The position numbers and the translations under genes were made by a program. The notes beneath the pieces were generated by a model. That model saw only the letters and a program-made list of their open reading frames with translations, was not told where the DNA came from and made no database searches. 64,000 nt of DNA. It comes from Streptomyces sp. NBC_01288 (GTDB lineage: Bacteria > Actinomycetota > Actinomycetes > Streptomycetales > Streptomycetaceae). How positions within the stretch are numbered: the stretch's first letter is position 1; every line of letters starts with the position of its first letter. Below, piece after piece: positions 16,319 to 24,219 of the stretch. The stretch lies in contig NZ_CP108427.1 of the NCBI RefSeq assembly GCF_035982055.1, forward strand, positions 744,001-808,000, read 5' to 3'.

Positions 16319-18154
16319 ATGACGACGCACGCCGAGGGCGATCCGGTGAACGGTTCGCTGCTGCGGTCGGCCGTCCGCGCCGCCGGGTTGCGCTGTGTGG
16401 CGCTGGGCGCGGTCAGTACGACGTCCACGGCGGCCGCGCTGCTGCTGCCCGCCGTGCTGGGCCGCACCCTGGACCACCTGCTGGCGCACACCCCGGCTGC
16501 GCGTTGGGTGTGGGGGTGCGCGGGGCTGGTGCTGCTGATCGGAGTGCTGGACGCGTGCGGGACGGTGCTCGGCGGCACGGTCACGGCCGGTTCGACGGCA
16601 TGGCTGCGCCGACGCGTCACCGGGCACGTACTGGCCCTCGGCCCACGGGCCAACACCCGTTTCGACGCCGGGGAGTTGGTGGCCCGGCTGGTGGGGAACG
16701 CCGCGCAGGCCGGGGCGGCGCCGGGTGCGGTGGCCGCGCTGTTCGCGGCGCTGGCGGGGCCGGTCGGGGGCGTGGTCGCGCTGGCGTTGATCGACCCGTG
16801 GCTGGCGGCCGTGTTCCTGGCCGGGACCCCGATTCTCACCTTCCTCCTACGCGCCTTCGCCCGGGACACCTCGGAGTGCGTGACGCGCTACCAGCAGGTC
16901 CAGGGCAGGATCGCGGCAGCGCTCGCGGAGGCGATGGGCGGCTTCCGCACGATCCAGGCGGCGGGAACGGCGGACCGCGAGACGGCACGGATCCTGCGAC
17001 CGCTGCCCGAACTCTCCCGCGCCGGCCACCGCATGTGGCGGGTGCAGGGACGAGCCGCAGCGCAGGCGGTCACCGTGGCGCCCCTCCTCCAACTCGCCGT
17101 CGTAGCCGTGGCGGGCTACCTGCTGACCAGACACCGGCTGACGGTGGGCGAGGTGCTGGCCGCGTCCCGGTACGCGGTGCTGGCGACCGGCGTAGGCGTC
17201 CTCGTCGGCCAACTGTCGGGCCTGCTCCGCGCGAAGGCGGCGACCCAGCGCCTGGCCGAGATCCTGACCGAACCGACCCCCGTCCACGGACACCGCGAAC
17301 TCCCGCCGGGTCCGGGCCACTTGGAGCTGCGCGGTGTCACGGCCCGGCACGGCGAACGCACCGTACTGGACGGCATCGACCTGGTGATCCCCGGCGGCAC
17401 GACCCTCGCCGTGGTCGGCCGCTCCGGCGCCGGCAAGTCGCTCCTCGCGGCGATCGCGGGCCGCCTGACCGACCCGGACACGGGCGAGGTCCTCCTCGAC
17501 GGCGTCCCGCTCCACACCCTGCGCCACGACGCGCTGCGCGACGCGATCGGCTACGCCTTCGACCGCCCGACCCTGCTCGGCACGACGATGGAGGACACGA
17601 TCGCGTTCGGCCTACGATCCCCGTCCCCCGCCCGGGTCCGGGAGGCGGCGGGAAAAGCCCACGCGGACACGTTCATCCGCCGCCTCCCCCATGGCTACGC
17701 CACCCCCGTCGCCGACGCCCCCCACTCCGGCGGCGAGTCCCAACGCCTCGGCCTGGCAAGGGCGTTCGCCCATCCGGGCCGCGTCCTGATCCTCGACGAC
17801 GCCCTCTCCAGCCTCGACACCATCACGGAACACCACATCACGAACTCCCTCACGGGCCCTGCCTCCACAGGCACCCGCCTCCTCATCGCCCACCGCGCGG
17901 CTACGGCCGCCCGGGCGGATCTGGTGGCGTGGCTGGACGGGGGGCGGGTGCGGGCGGTGGGTGCGCATGCGGAGTTGTGGGGGGTGGCGGGATATCGGGG
18001 GGTGTTCGGGGCGGGGGATGAGATCGACGTGGGGGTGGAGGCGCGGGGTGCGGGGTGGGGCTTGCGTGGAGGGGCTCGGGGCGTAGAGGGATCAGGGAGT
18101 ACCGAGAGGGCATTGCCCGGAGGGCCTCGGGGCGCAGAGGGCGGGGCAGGCTGA
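16319..18154 (+). CDS. ramA: ABC half-transporter with fused membrane and ATPase domains (RamA-like)
   Basis: 611 residues. The membrane domain spans about 15-310; the ATPase domain has GRSGAGKS (Walker A, about residue 366), HSGGESQ (signature, about 468) and VLILDDALSS (Walker B). The ATG at 16319 has GAGGGG upstream; an in-frame GTG lies ten codons further on. The signature motif departs from LSGGQ but keeps the SGG core. The C-terminal 50 residues are a Gly/Arg-rich tail (ARGVEGSGSTERALPGGPRGAEGG) encoded by imperfectly duplicated G-rich DNA, absent from normal half-transporters. It probably forms a heterodimer with the next gene's product to export the SapB-like peptide. Confidence 0.9.
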   Translation: MTTHAEGDPVNGSLLRSAVRAAGLRCVALGAVSTTSTAAALLLPAVLGRTLDHLLAHTPAARWVWGCAGLVLLIGVLDACGTVLGGTVTAGSTAWLRRRVTGHVLALGPRANTRFDAGELVARLVGNAAQAGAAPGAVAALFAALAGPVGGVVALALIDPWLAAVFLAGTPILTFLLRAFARDTSECVTRYQQVQGRIAAALAEAMGGFRTIQAAGTADRETARILRPLPELSRAGHRMWRVQGRAAAQAVTVAPLLQLAVVAVAGYLLTRHRLTVGEVLAASRYAVLATGVGVLVGQLSGLLRAKAATQRLAEILTEPTPVHGHRELPPGPGHLELRGVTARHGERTVLDGIDLVIPGGTTLAVVGRSGAGKSLLAAIAGRLTDPDTGEVLLDGVPLHTLRHDALRDAIGYAFDRPTLLGTTMEDTIAFGLRSPSPARVREAAGKAHADTFIRRLPHGYATPVADAPHSGGESQRLGLARAFAHPGRVLILDDALSSLDTITEHHITNSLTGPASTGTRLLIAHRAATAARADLVAWLDGGRVRAVGAHAELWGVAGYRGVFGAGDEIDVGVEARGAGWGLRGGARGVEGSGSTERALPGGPRGAEGGAG

Positions 18155-21153
18155 TGTCCGGTGGGGAGAGGTCGCCGATGCCGGGCGGGGAGGAACGGGC
18201 GGAGGGACAGAGCGGGCCGACCGGGCCGATGTCGAACGAGGACGATCGGGTCTGCCAGGGGGCGCCCACCTGCCACGACGACATCGGCGGTCACCCGGAA
18301 CCGAACCCGCCGACGGACCTCGCGGAAGAGCTGACGCGGCGAGGGCTCCGGGAACATCCGCGGAGTGGCGCGGCCGATTCCGGACGGCGCACCGGGACCG
18401 AGGACGACGGTGGTGGCCGTAGGCGCGACCTCCCTGATCTACGCGGCCTCCGTGATCTGCGTGGGCGACGACAGAACCCGGCGCCGCCCGACATTGAGCC
18501 GACGGAGACCCGTCGACGCACCGACGACGACATGAATCAGCACCGCCACGTCCTTCGTCGGGAACAACCGGACCCGACACCGCTCGACGCCCACCCGAAC
18601 AAGACCGCGCGACCCACCGAGCCCCATGCCGACACCAGCGACCCTCGGCGCAGCCTGCGCTTCCTTCACCGGCGGCGGGAAGCCACACCACCCGAAGCCC
18701 GGTCGGCAGAGACCATGCCGTCCCCCCAGTCCCACGACAGTGGCAACACCCCCCAGCGCGGCCTCCGCTTCCTGCGCGGTCGACGGCAGGACTCGGTGCC
18801 GCCCGATACCGAGTCGGCGGACACCTGGCGACGCACCGCGCCCCAGCGCGGCGGCGACATCCATCAGCACCGCCTCCGCTTCCTTCGGCGGCAGCGACAG
18901 GAACCGGCGCCGCTCGATGCCCGGCCGGAGGCAACCCCGCGCCCCGTCCGGCCCCACGACGGCAGCAGCGCCCCTAGGCGCGGCCTGTACTTCCTTCACC
19001 TGCGACGGCAAGAACCCGCGCAACCCGAAACCCGGTCGACAGAGGCCACGCCATCGCCCCAGCGCGGCCTGCGCTTCCTCCGCCGCCGACCCCCACCGCC
19101 CGGAGCCCCACCGCAAAAGACCACCCCACCGCAGAACACCGCCACCGTCCCTCGCCGCGGCCTCCGTTTCCTCCGTGCCCGCCGGCCGGTCCTCGTACGG
19201 CTCGCTTGCTGGTCCGTGCTGGAAACCGGGCAGACCTTTCTCGTCGGGTACGGGCTCGCAAGGGCGTTGGACGCCGGGTTCCTCGCTGGACGGAATGGGG
19301 TCGGGCTCGCGTGGCTCGGAGTGGCGGGAGTCGGGGTCGTCGTCGGGGCGTTCGGGACCGGGCGGGTCTATCGGGGTGTGGCCGATCTGGTCGAACCGCT
19401 CCGGGACCTGCTCGTGGAGCGGGTCGTCGCGCGCGGGGTGCGGGAGGCGGACGGCGGGGCGTTGTCCGGGCTGACCCAGCAGGTGGAGCTGGCCCGGGAC
19501 ACCTTCGCGGGGCTGGTGATGGTGTCCCGGTCGTTCCTGTTCACCGCGGTGGGCGCGCTGGCGGGGCTCTTCTCACTCGACCCGCTGCTGTTTCTGGTCG
19601 TGGCGCCACCGCTGAGCGCAGGGGTGTGCCTGTTCGCGGCGACCCTGCGTCCGCTGGCCCGGCGGCAGGAGACCTTCCTCCTCGCGGACGAGGCCCTCGC
19701 CAGCCGACTGGGCACCGTCTGCCCCGGCCTGCGGGACATCACGGCGGCCGGTGCCGAGGAACGGGTCGCCACCGACACCGGGCTCCTCGTCGACGCCGAA
19801 CTGCGTGCCGCCCGTTCACTGGCCCGCTGGGGCGTCCTACGCGTCGCGTCCCTGGCGATCGGCGGCCAGTTGCCGATCGTGCTGCTCCTCGCCACCGCCC
19901 CCTGGCTCCTCGCCCACGGCGTCACCCCGGGCGGCCTGGTCGGCGCGCTCGCCTACGTCACCCAGTCCCTACTGCCCGCTCTCCAGAGCCTGGTCCACGG
20001 CCTGGGCACGAGCGGCTCCCGCCTCGCGGTGGTCCTGCGCCGGCTGGCACCTGCGCCGGCCTCGGCCCCCCTTCCCGCTGCGCCACCACCGGGCGAGCCC
20101 GCCCTTCGCGATACCGACCCCGCCCTCCCCCAAAGCGACGACCTGGCCGTCGTAGACCCGAGCGGTACTCCGACCACCGTCCCCCACCTCGCCTCACAAC
20201 AGGCCGGCGAGCCTGTCCACCTCCCCCTCCCTCAAGACGTCCACCCCGCCCCACCACCAGCCACCGAACCCACTTCCCACCACCCCAACCCCCCAGCCCT
20301 CTCCCTGACCTGCGTCACCTTCGCCTACGGAACCGCCTGCGACCCCGTCCTCCGCGACCTCACCCTCGCCCTCCCCCAAGGCGCCCACCTGGCCGTCGTA
20401 GGCCCGAGCGGCATCGGGAAATCCACGCTCACCGCCCTCGCCGCCGGACTCCTGAAGCCCGGACGCGGCACGATCCGGATGTACGGGCAGTCGGTGTCCG
20501 AGACAGTCGACCAGCGCGTGCTCATCCCGCAGGAGGCGTACGTCTTCAGTGGGACGCTCGCCGAGAACCTGGGCCATCTACGGCCTGACCCCATACCCGA
20601 GGCGGAGTTGCTCGCCGCAGCCGAAGCCGTCGGGCTCTCCCCGCTGCTCGATGCCCTCGGCGGACCCGACTCCCCCGTCGACCCGGCCGCCCTGTCCGCC
20701 GGCGGGCGCCAGCTGATCGCCCTCACCCGGGCCTACCTCTCGTACGCCCCGCTCGCCCTCCTCGACGAGGCGACCTGTCATCTCGACCCGGAGGCGGAGG
20801 AGCGCGCGGAGCGTGCCTTCGCCCGGCGGGAGCGGAGCGGCGGCGCGTTGGTCGTCGTGGCGCATCGGATCAGTTCGGCGCGGCGGGCCGGGCGGGTGCT
20901 GGTCATGGACGGGCGGGAGACCGCGCTCGGCACGCACGAGGATTTGCTACGTCGCTCCCCGCTCTATCGGGAACTGGTGGGCAGCTGGTCGTCAGAGCCA
21001 GCCCTCGCCCTGCGAGATACGGATCGCGTCGATTCGGTTGCGGGCCCCGGTCTTACGGGTGATGGCCGCCATGTAGTTGCGCACGGTCCCGTGGGACAGG
21101 TGCAGGCTCCCCGCGATCTCCGCGACGGAGGCGCCCTCGGCGGCCAGGGTTAA
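18154..21153 (+). CDS. ramB: ABC half-transporter with large repeat expansions (RamB-like)
   Basis: 999 residues, about 400 more than ordinary RamB/AmfA. ATG at 18154 shares the A of the previous TGA. Residues 1-340 are Arg/Pro-rich and include about eight units of a roughly 36-residue motif, RRGLRFLRxRRQxxxPP. The last unit (about 334) runs straight into the first membrane helix. The membrane domain is about 345-640. The linker (about 640-745) contains a decayed copy of the ATPase start, LAVVDPSGTPTTV, 82 codons before the real Walker A GPSGIGKST (about 749). Signature LSAGGRQ (about 847) and LALLDEAT follow. The last 54 residues run antisense into the regulator gene. It probably exports the SapB-like peptide with RamA; whether it is functional is uncertain. 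Confidence 0.88.
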   Translation: MSGGERSPMPGGEERAEGQSGPTGPMSNEDDRVCQGAPTCHDDIGGHPEPNPPTDLAEELTRRGLREHPRSGAADSGRRTGTEDDGGGRRRDLPDLRGLRDLRGRRQNPAPPDIEPTETRRRTDDDMNQHRHVLRREQPDPTPLDAHPNKTARPTEPHADTSDPRRSLRFLHRRREATPPEARSAETMPSPQSHDSGNTPQRGLRFLRGRRQDSVPPDTESADTWRRTAPQRGGDIHQHRLRFLRRQRQEPAPLDARPEATPRPVRPHDGSSAPRRGLYFLHLRRQEPAQPETRSTEATPSPQRGLRFLRRRPPPPGAPPQKTTPPQNTATVPRRGLRFLRARRPVLVRLACWSVLETGQTFLVGYGLARALDAGFLAGRNGVGLAWLGVAGVGVVVGAFGTGRVYRGVADLVEPLRDLLVERVVARGVREADGGALSGLTQQVELARDTFAGLVMVSRSFLFTAVGALAGLFSLDPLLFLVVAPPLSAGVCLFAATLRPLARRQETFLLADEALASRLGTVCPGLRDITAAGAEERVATDTGLLVDAELRAARSLARWGVLRVASLAIGGQLPIVLLLATAPWLLAHGVTPGGLVGALAYVTQSLLPALQSLVHGLGTSGSRLAVVLRRLAPAPASAPLPAAPPPGEPALRDTDPALPQSDDLAVVDPSGTPTTVPHLASQQAGEPVHLPLPQDVHPAPPPATEPTSHHPNPPALSLTCVTFAYGTACDPVLRDLTLALPQGAHLAVVGPSGIGKSTLTALAAGLLKPGRGTIRMYGQSVSETVDQRVLIPQEAYVFSGTLAENLGHLRPDPIPEAELLAAAEAVGLSPLLDALGGPDSPVDPAALSAGGRQLIALTRAYLSYAPLALLDEATCHLDPEAEERAERAFARRERSGGALVVVAHRISSARRAGRVLVMDGRETALGTHEDLLRRSPLYRELVGSWSSEPALALRDTDRVDSVAGPGLTGDGRHVVAHGPVGQVQAPRDLRDGGALGGQG
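18415..19190 (+). repeat. In-frame degenerate tandem repeat, about 8 units of roughly 108 bp
   Basis: Within the RamB-like gene. Units begin at about 18415, 18538, 18646, 18754, 18865, 18976, 19060 and 19153; spacing runs 123, 108, 108, 111, 111, 84 and 93 bp. Each starts with (R/Q)(R/H)xLRFLRxRRQ followed by a Pro/Glu/Asp/Thr-rich spacer. All length differences are multiples of three. The first two units are the most decayed. The last unit is the normal segment next to the first membrane helix, so it is the likely source. Confidence 0.85.
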
Positions 21154-21600
21154 CACGCTCAGCTCACGACGGGTCAGCGGCATCTCCGCGGCCTTGAGGA
21201 ATCCGAAGCCCAGCGAGTCGTCAACGAAACGTTTCCCCTCGGCGACGCGCCGGATGGCGTGCACCAGCCGATCGGGCGGGCTCGCCTTGTCGACGTAGCC
21301 GAGCGCGCCCTCCTCCAGCGCGCGTTTCAGCAGGCCGGGGCGGTGCGCGGTGGCCAGGACGAGGAGGCCGGGCGGGGTGGGGCCGGTGCCGCGCGGGCCC
21401 ACTTCGCCGAGTGGCGGGATTCCGTACGCGTCGTCGCAGTCGAGGTCCGCCGCGCAGACGTCCGGCCGTACGGACCGGACGCGACCGGGTGCGCTGCGCC
21501 ACGGGGTGTCCCAGACCCCGAGGCCGGGTTCGCGGCGGAGCCACTCCGCCAGGACCGATCGCACCAGACACGCGTCGTGCACCAGAAGTAGCCGGATCAC
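20992..21600 (-). CDS. ramR: RamR/AmfR-like LuxR-type response regulator
   Basis: 202 residues from a GTG at 21600 with GAGGGGA upstream; a longer reading frame exists but lacks a ribosome site. Receiver domain about 1-120: LLLVHDACLVRS (only one of the usual two acidic residues), CAADLDCDD (candidate phospho-Asp), LVLATAH and YVDKASPP (conserved Lys). LuxR helix-turn-helix about 140-200: LTRRELSVLTLAAEGASVAEIAGSLHLSHGTVRNYM. RamR/AmfR regulators switch on the ramCSAB operon, and this gene sits at its end, convergent. The missing acidic residue suggests it may work without normal phosphorylation. No sensor kinase is next to it. Confidence 0.9.
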   Translation of the reverse strand: MIRLLLVHDACLVRSVLAEWLRREPGLGVWDTPWRSAPGRVRSVRPDVCAADLDCDDAYGIPPLGEVGPRGTGPTPPGLLVLATAHRPGLLKRALEEGALGYVDKASPPDRLVHAIRRVAEGKRFVDDSLGFGFLKAAEMPLTRRELSVLTLAAEGASVAEIAGSLHLSHGTVRNYMAAITRKTGARNRIDAIRISQGEGWL

Positions 21601-21666
21601 TGCCGTCCCCTCAGCTAGCCGTTCGCCGGTTTCACGGTGGTTTCGCGTGTTCCCCATTGTTCGCGA

Positions 21667-21688
21667 CCGTGACCGCGCGCGGTCACGG
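21667..21688. promoter_or_regulatory. Perfect 22-bp palindrome upstream of ramR
   Basis: CCGTGACCGCG (21667-21677) followed directly by its reverse complement CGCGGTCACGG (21678-21688). It lies 67-88 bp upstream of the ramR start codon, in a gene-free 400-bp gap. A dimeric repressor or activator site is the likely function; the factor is unknown. Confidence 0.6.
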
Positions 21689-21892
21689 AGTTCCGGCCAA
21701 CAGGGTGCGCGGGGGCGCACGCGGGGCGCCCGTACGCCGCCGCGCGCTTCGACTCGGGAGGTATACGACCGGGGAGTTCGGGGTACGCCGAACCGCTTCT
21801 CCGCACGGGAACGACCTCGCTCGCCGTGCGCGTCGGGCCCCCAGGGTGGAGCCTGATCACTGGGACCAGGACCGCGCTGTGACACTGAATGG

Positions 21893-21989
21893 CCTCCGGG
21901 GCGCCGAAGTCCGTGTCGAGCGCCCGACCGTGCTCAGCCCTTCGGGCCTCCGTGCGCTCGGACTCTCGACACAGCCGCGCCCCTTCGGC
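21893..21989. repeat. Dispersed 97-bp palindromic repeat, copy 1
   Basis: Matches copy 2 (26704-26800) at 88 of 97 positions with no gaps, exactly 4,811 bp away. The ends pair with each other (a CTCGACACA-type inner arm and GGGGCG/CGCCCC-type outer arms), so the element can form a long stem. It ends 20 bp before a phosphatase start codon. Confidence 0.85.
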
Positions 21990-22009
21990 CGTACGAGGAG
22001 GTGGTCGGC

Positions 22010-24148
22010 GTGTCCGACGGGCAGGCGTCCCGGCAGGCGCCGGTCGGGCGGCCGATGCTGTCTCTGGCGCTGGCCGCGATGATGGACGGCGTCCACGCGC
22101 ACTCGGGTGCGGTGTATCTGCTGACGCCCGACGAGCCGGTGCTGGAGATGGCGGTGATGGCCGGGCTGCCCCGCGCGTTCGCGGCGCCCTGGGAGCGGGT
22201 CGGGCTGAGCGCGCCGATCCCGGTGGCCGAGGCGGTGCGCGAGCGGCGGCTGATCTGGGTCGGCGGCGAGGAGGACATGGCGCGCCACTATCCGCGCATC
22301 GCGGTGGTGCTGCCGTACCCCTTCGCGCTGGCCGCCGTGCCCGTGGCCACGGCCTCCAGGGTCTACGGCTCGGTCTTCGTGACCTGGCCCGGTTCGCATC
22401 CGCCGGTCCTCTCCGACCGGGACCGCGACCAGCTCATCTCCGCCTGCGACCGGCTCGCGCTACGGCTGGAGCGTGCCGTCGAGGATCGGCATCCGGTGCG
22501 CGCGGAGCCCGATCTGCTCGCCACCGGGCCCGCGTCGAGCGTGGCCGGGACGCTGGGCACGGTCGAGGCGGCGCGGATGGTGGCCCGGCTGCCGTACGGG
22601 CTGTGTTCGCTGGATCTGCACGGGCGGGTCGGCTTCGCGAACGCGGCGGCCGGGGATCTGCTCGGCATGTCGGTGAGCGCTCTGCTCGGCACCCAGTTGT
22701 GGGCGGCGGTGCCCTGGCTCAACGACCCGGTGTATGAGGACCGTTACCGGGCCGCGCTGCTCAGTCAGCAGGTCACGTCGTTCGTGGCGCTGCGGCCGCC
22801 GGGCGAGTGGCTGTCGTTCCGGCTGTATCCGAACACGACCGGGCTGAGCGTACGGATCAGCCGGGCGCGGGCGGTGACGGAGCTGAGCCGGGCGGCACCG
22901 GAGCCGGGCGAGGGGCCGTCGCGCCTTGTGACCATCTCGCAGGTGCTGAGCCTGGCCGGGGCGCTCACCGAGGCGGTCGGGGTGGAGGACGTGGTGCAAC
23001 TGATCGCGGACGAGGTCGCCCCGGCGGTGGGCAGCCAGGCGCTGGTGGTGCTCGGTTCACAGGGCGGGCGGCTGCATGTGCTGGGACACCGTGGCTATCC
23101 GGACCCGCATGTGGTGGAGCGCTTCGACGGGATGGCGCTGAACGGGTCGACACCGGGGACGGTCGCGCTGAACAGCGGTGTGCCCGCGTTCTTCGACTCC
23201 CGGCGGGAGTTGGAACGGCTGTATCCGAGCCGGCACTCCACCCCCGACGGGTTCGCGGCCTGGGCGTATCTCCCGCTGATCGCGTCCGGACGCCCGGTCG
23301 GCACCTGTGTGCTGGCCTACGGCGAGCCGCATGTCTTCCCCGCGGACGAACGGGCCGTGCTGACGAGTCTGGGCGGCCTGATCGCACAGGCGCTGGAGCG
23401 CGCGCTGCTCTACGACGCGAAGAACCAGCTGGCGCACGGGTTGCAGGAGGCGCTGCTCCCGCACTCGCTGCCGCCGCTGCCGGGCATCGAGGCCGCCGCC
23501 CGCTATCTGCCGGCCACCCAGGGCATGGAGATCGGCGGCGACTTCTACGACCTCGTGACCTCCGAGGGACTCGCCGCCGTGATCGGTGACGTACAGGGGC
23601 ACAACGTGACCGCGGCCGGGCTGATGGGGCAGATCCGGACCGCCGTCCGCGCGTACACGACGGTCGGTCAGGCTCCGGAGGAGGTCATGCGCAGCACCAA
23701 CCGGCTGCTGATCGACCTCGGTTCCGAACTCTTCGCGAGCTGTCTGTATCTACGGCTGGATCCCGCGCGCGGTACGGCCGTGATGGCGCGGGCCGGGCAT
23801 CCGCCGCCGTTGCTGCGCCGCCCCGACGGACGGGTGCGGGTGCTGGACCTGGCGGGCGGTCCGCTGCTGGGCATCGACGCCGACGCCGTCTATCCGACGA
23901 CGGAGGTCGATCTCGCGCCCGGTTCCGTCCTCGTCCTCTACACCGACGGGCTCATCGAGTCACCCGGCGTCGACATCGAGGACGCCCTGGTCGAACTGGG
24001 CCAACGCCTCGCAACGGCCGGGGACTTGCCGCTGGAGGAGATCGCCGACGAACTGGTGCGGCACAGTGCGGCCGCACAGGAGCGGATCGACGACGTGGCG
24101 CTGCTTCTGCTGCGGGCCCGGGAGCCGGGACCGGATCACCTGACGTGA
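22010..24148 (+). CDS. PP2C-type (SpoIIE) phosphatase with GAF and PAS sensors
   Basis: 712 residues. GTG at 22010 chosen because GGAGGTGG ends 5 bases upstream; an in-frame GTG at 22001 would overlap that site. Order: GAF-like (about 20-165), PAS (about 180-300, GLCSLDLHGRVGFANAAAGDLLGMS), second GAF (about 315-470) and PP2C/SpoIIE (about 480-710) with EIGGDFYDL, VIGDVQGHN and VLYTDGLIE. No C-terminal HATPase, unlike the enzyme at 10817. It probably dephosphorylates a STAS anti-anti-sigma factor in response to a signal sensed by the GAF or PAS domains. The position between the lanthipeptide locus and the peptide-export locus is suggestive only. Confidence 0.92.
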   Translation: MSDGQASRQAPVGRPMLSLALAAMMDGVHAHSGAVYLLTPDEPVLEMAVMAGLPRAFAAPWERVGLSAPIPVAEAVRERRLIWVGGEEDMARHYPRIAVVLPYPFALAAVPVATASRVYGSVFVTWPGSHPPVLSDRDRDQLISACDRLALRLERAVEDRHPVRAEPDLLATGPASSVAGTLGTVEAARMVARLPYGLCSLDLHGRVGFANAAAGDLLGMSVSALLGTQLWAAVPWLNDPVYEDRYRAALLSQQVTSFVALRPPGEWLSFRLYPNTTGLSVRISRARAVTELSRAAPEPGEGPSRLVTISQVLSLAGALTEAVGVEDVVQLIADEVAPAVGSQALVVLGSQGGRLHVLGHRGYPDPHVVERFDGMALNGSTPGTVALNSGVPAFFDSRRELERLYPSRHSTPDGFAAWAYLPLIASGRPVGTCVLAYGEPHVFPADERAVLTSLGGLIAQALERALLYDAKNQLAHGLQEALLPHSLPPLPGIEAAARYLPATQGMEIGGDFYDLVTSEGLAAVIGDVQGHNVTAAGLMGQIRTAVRAYTTVGQAPEEVMRSTNRLLIDLGSELFASCLYLRLDPARGTAVMARAGHPPPLLRRPDGRVRVLDLAGGPLLGIDADAVYPTTEVDLAPGSVLVLYTDGLIESPGVDIEDALVELGQRLATAGDLPLEEIADELVRHSAAAQERIDDVALLLLRAREPGPDHLT

Positions 24149-24157
24149 ACGCAGGGC

Positions 24158-24187
24158 GGTCCGGCCCTCCCGCCGGAGGGCCGGACC
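24158..24187. terminator. Bidirectional terminator between convergent genes
   Basis: Perfect 13-bp stem (24158-24170 with 24175-24187) and a CGCC loop, between the ends of the phosphatase and protease genes. No T tract on either side, as is usual in streptomycetes. Confidence 0.75.
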
Positions 24188-24219
24188 GATCCACCGCCGA
24201 CCTGATGGAAGGGGTCGGA

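Noticed and set aside
18415..19190. Possible CRISPR array in the repeat region of the RamB-like gene
   Set aside because: Units are degenerate, about 108 bp and in-frame coding; no short identical repeats with unique spacers.
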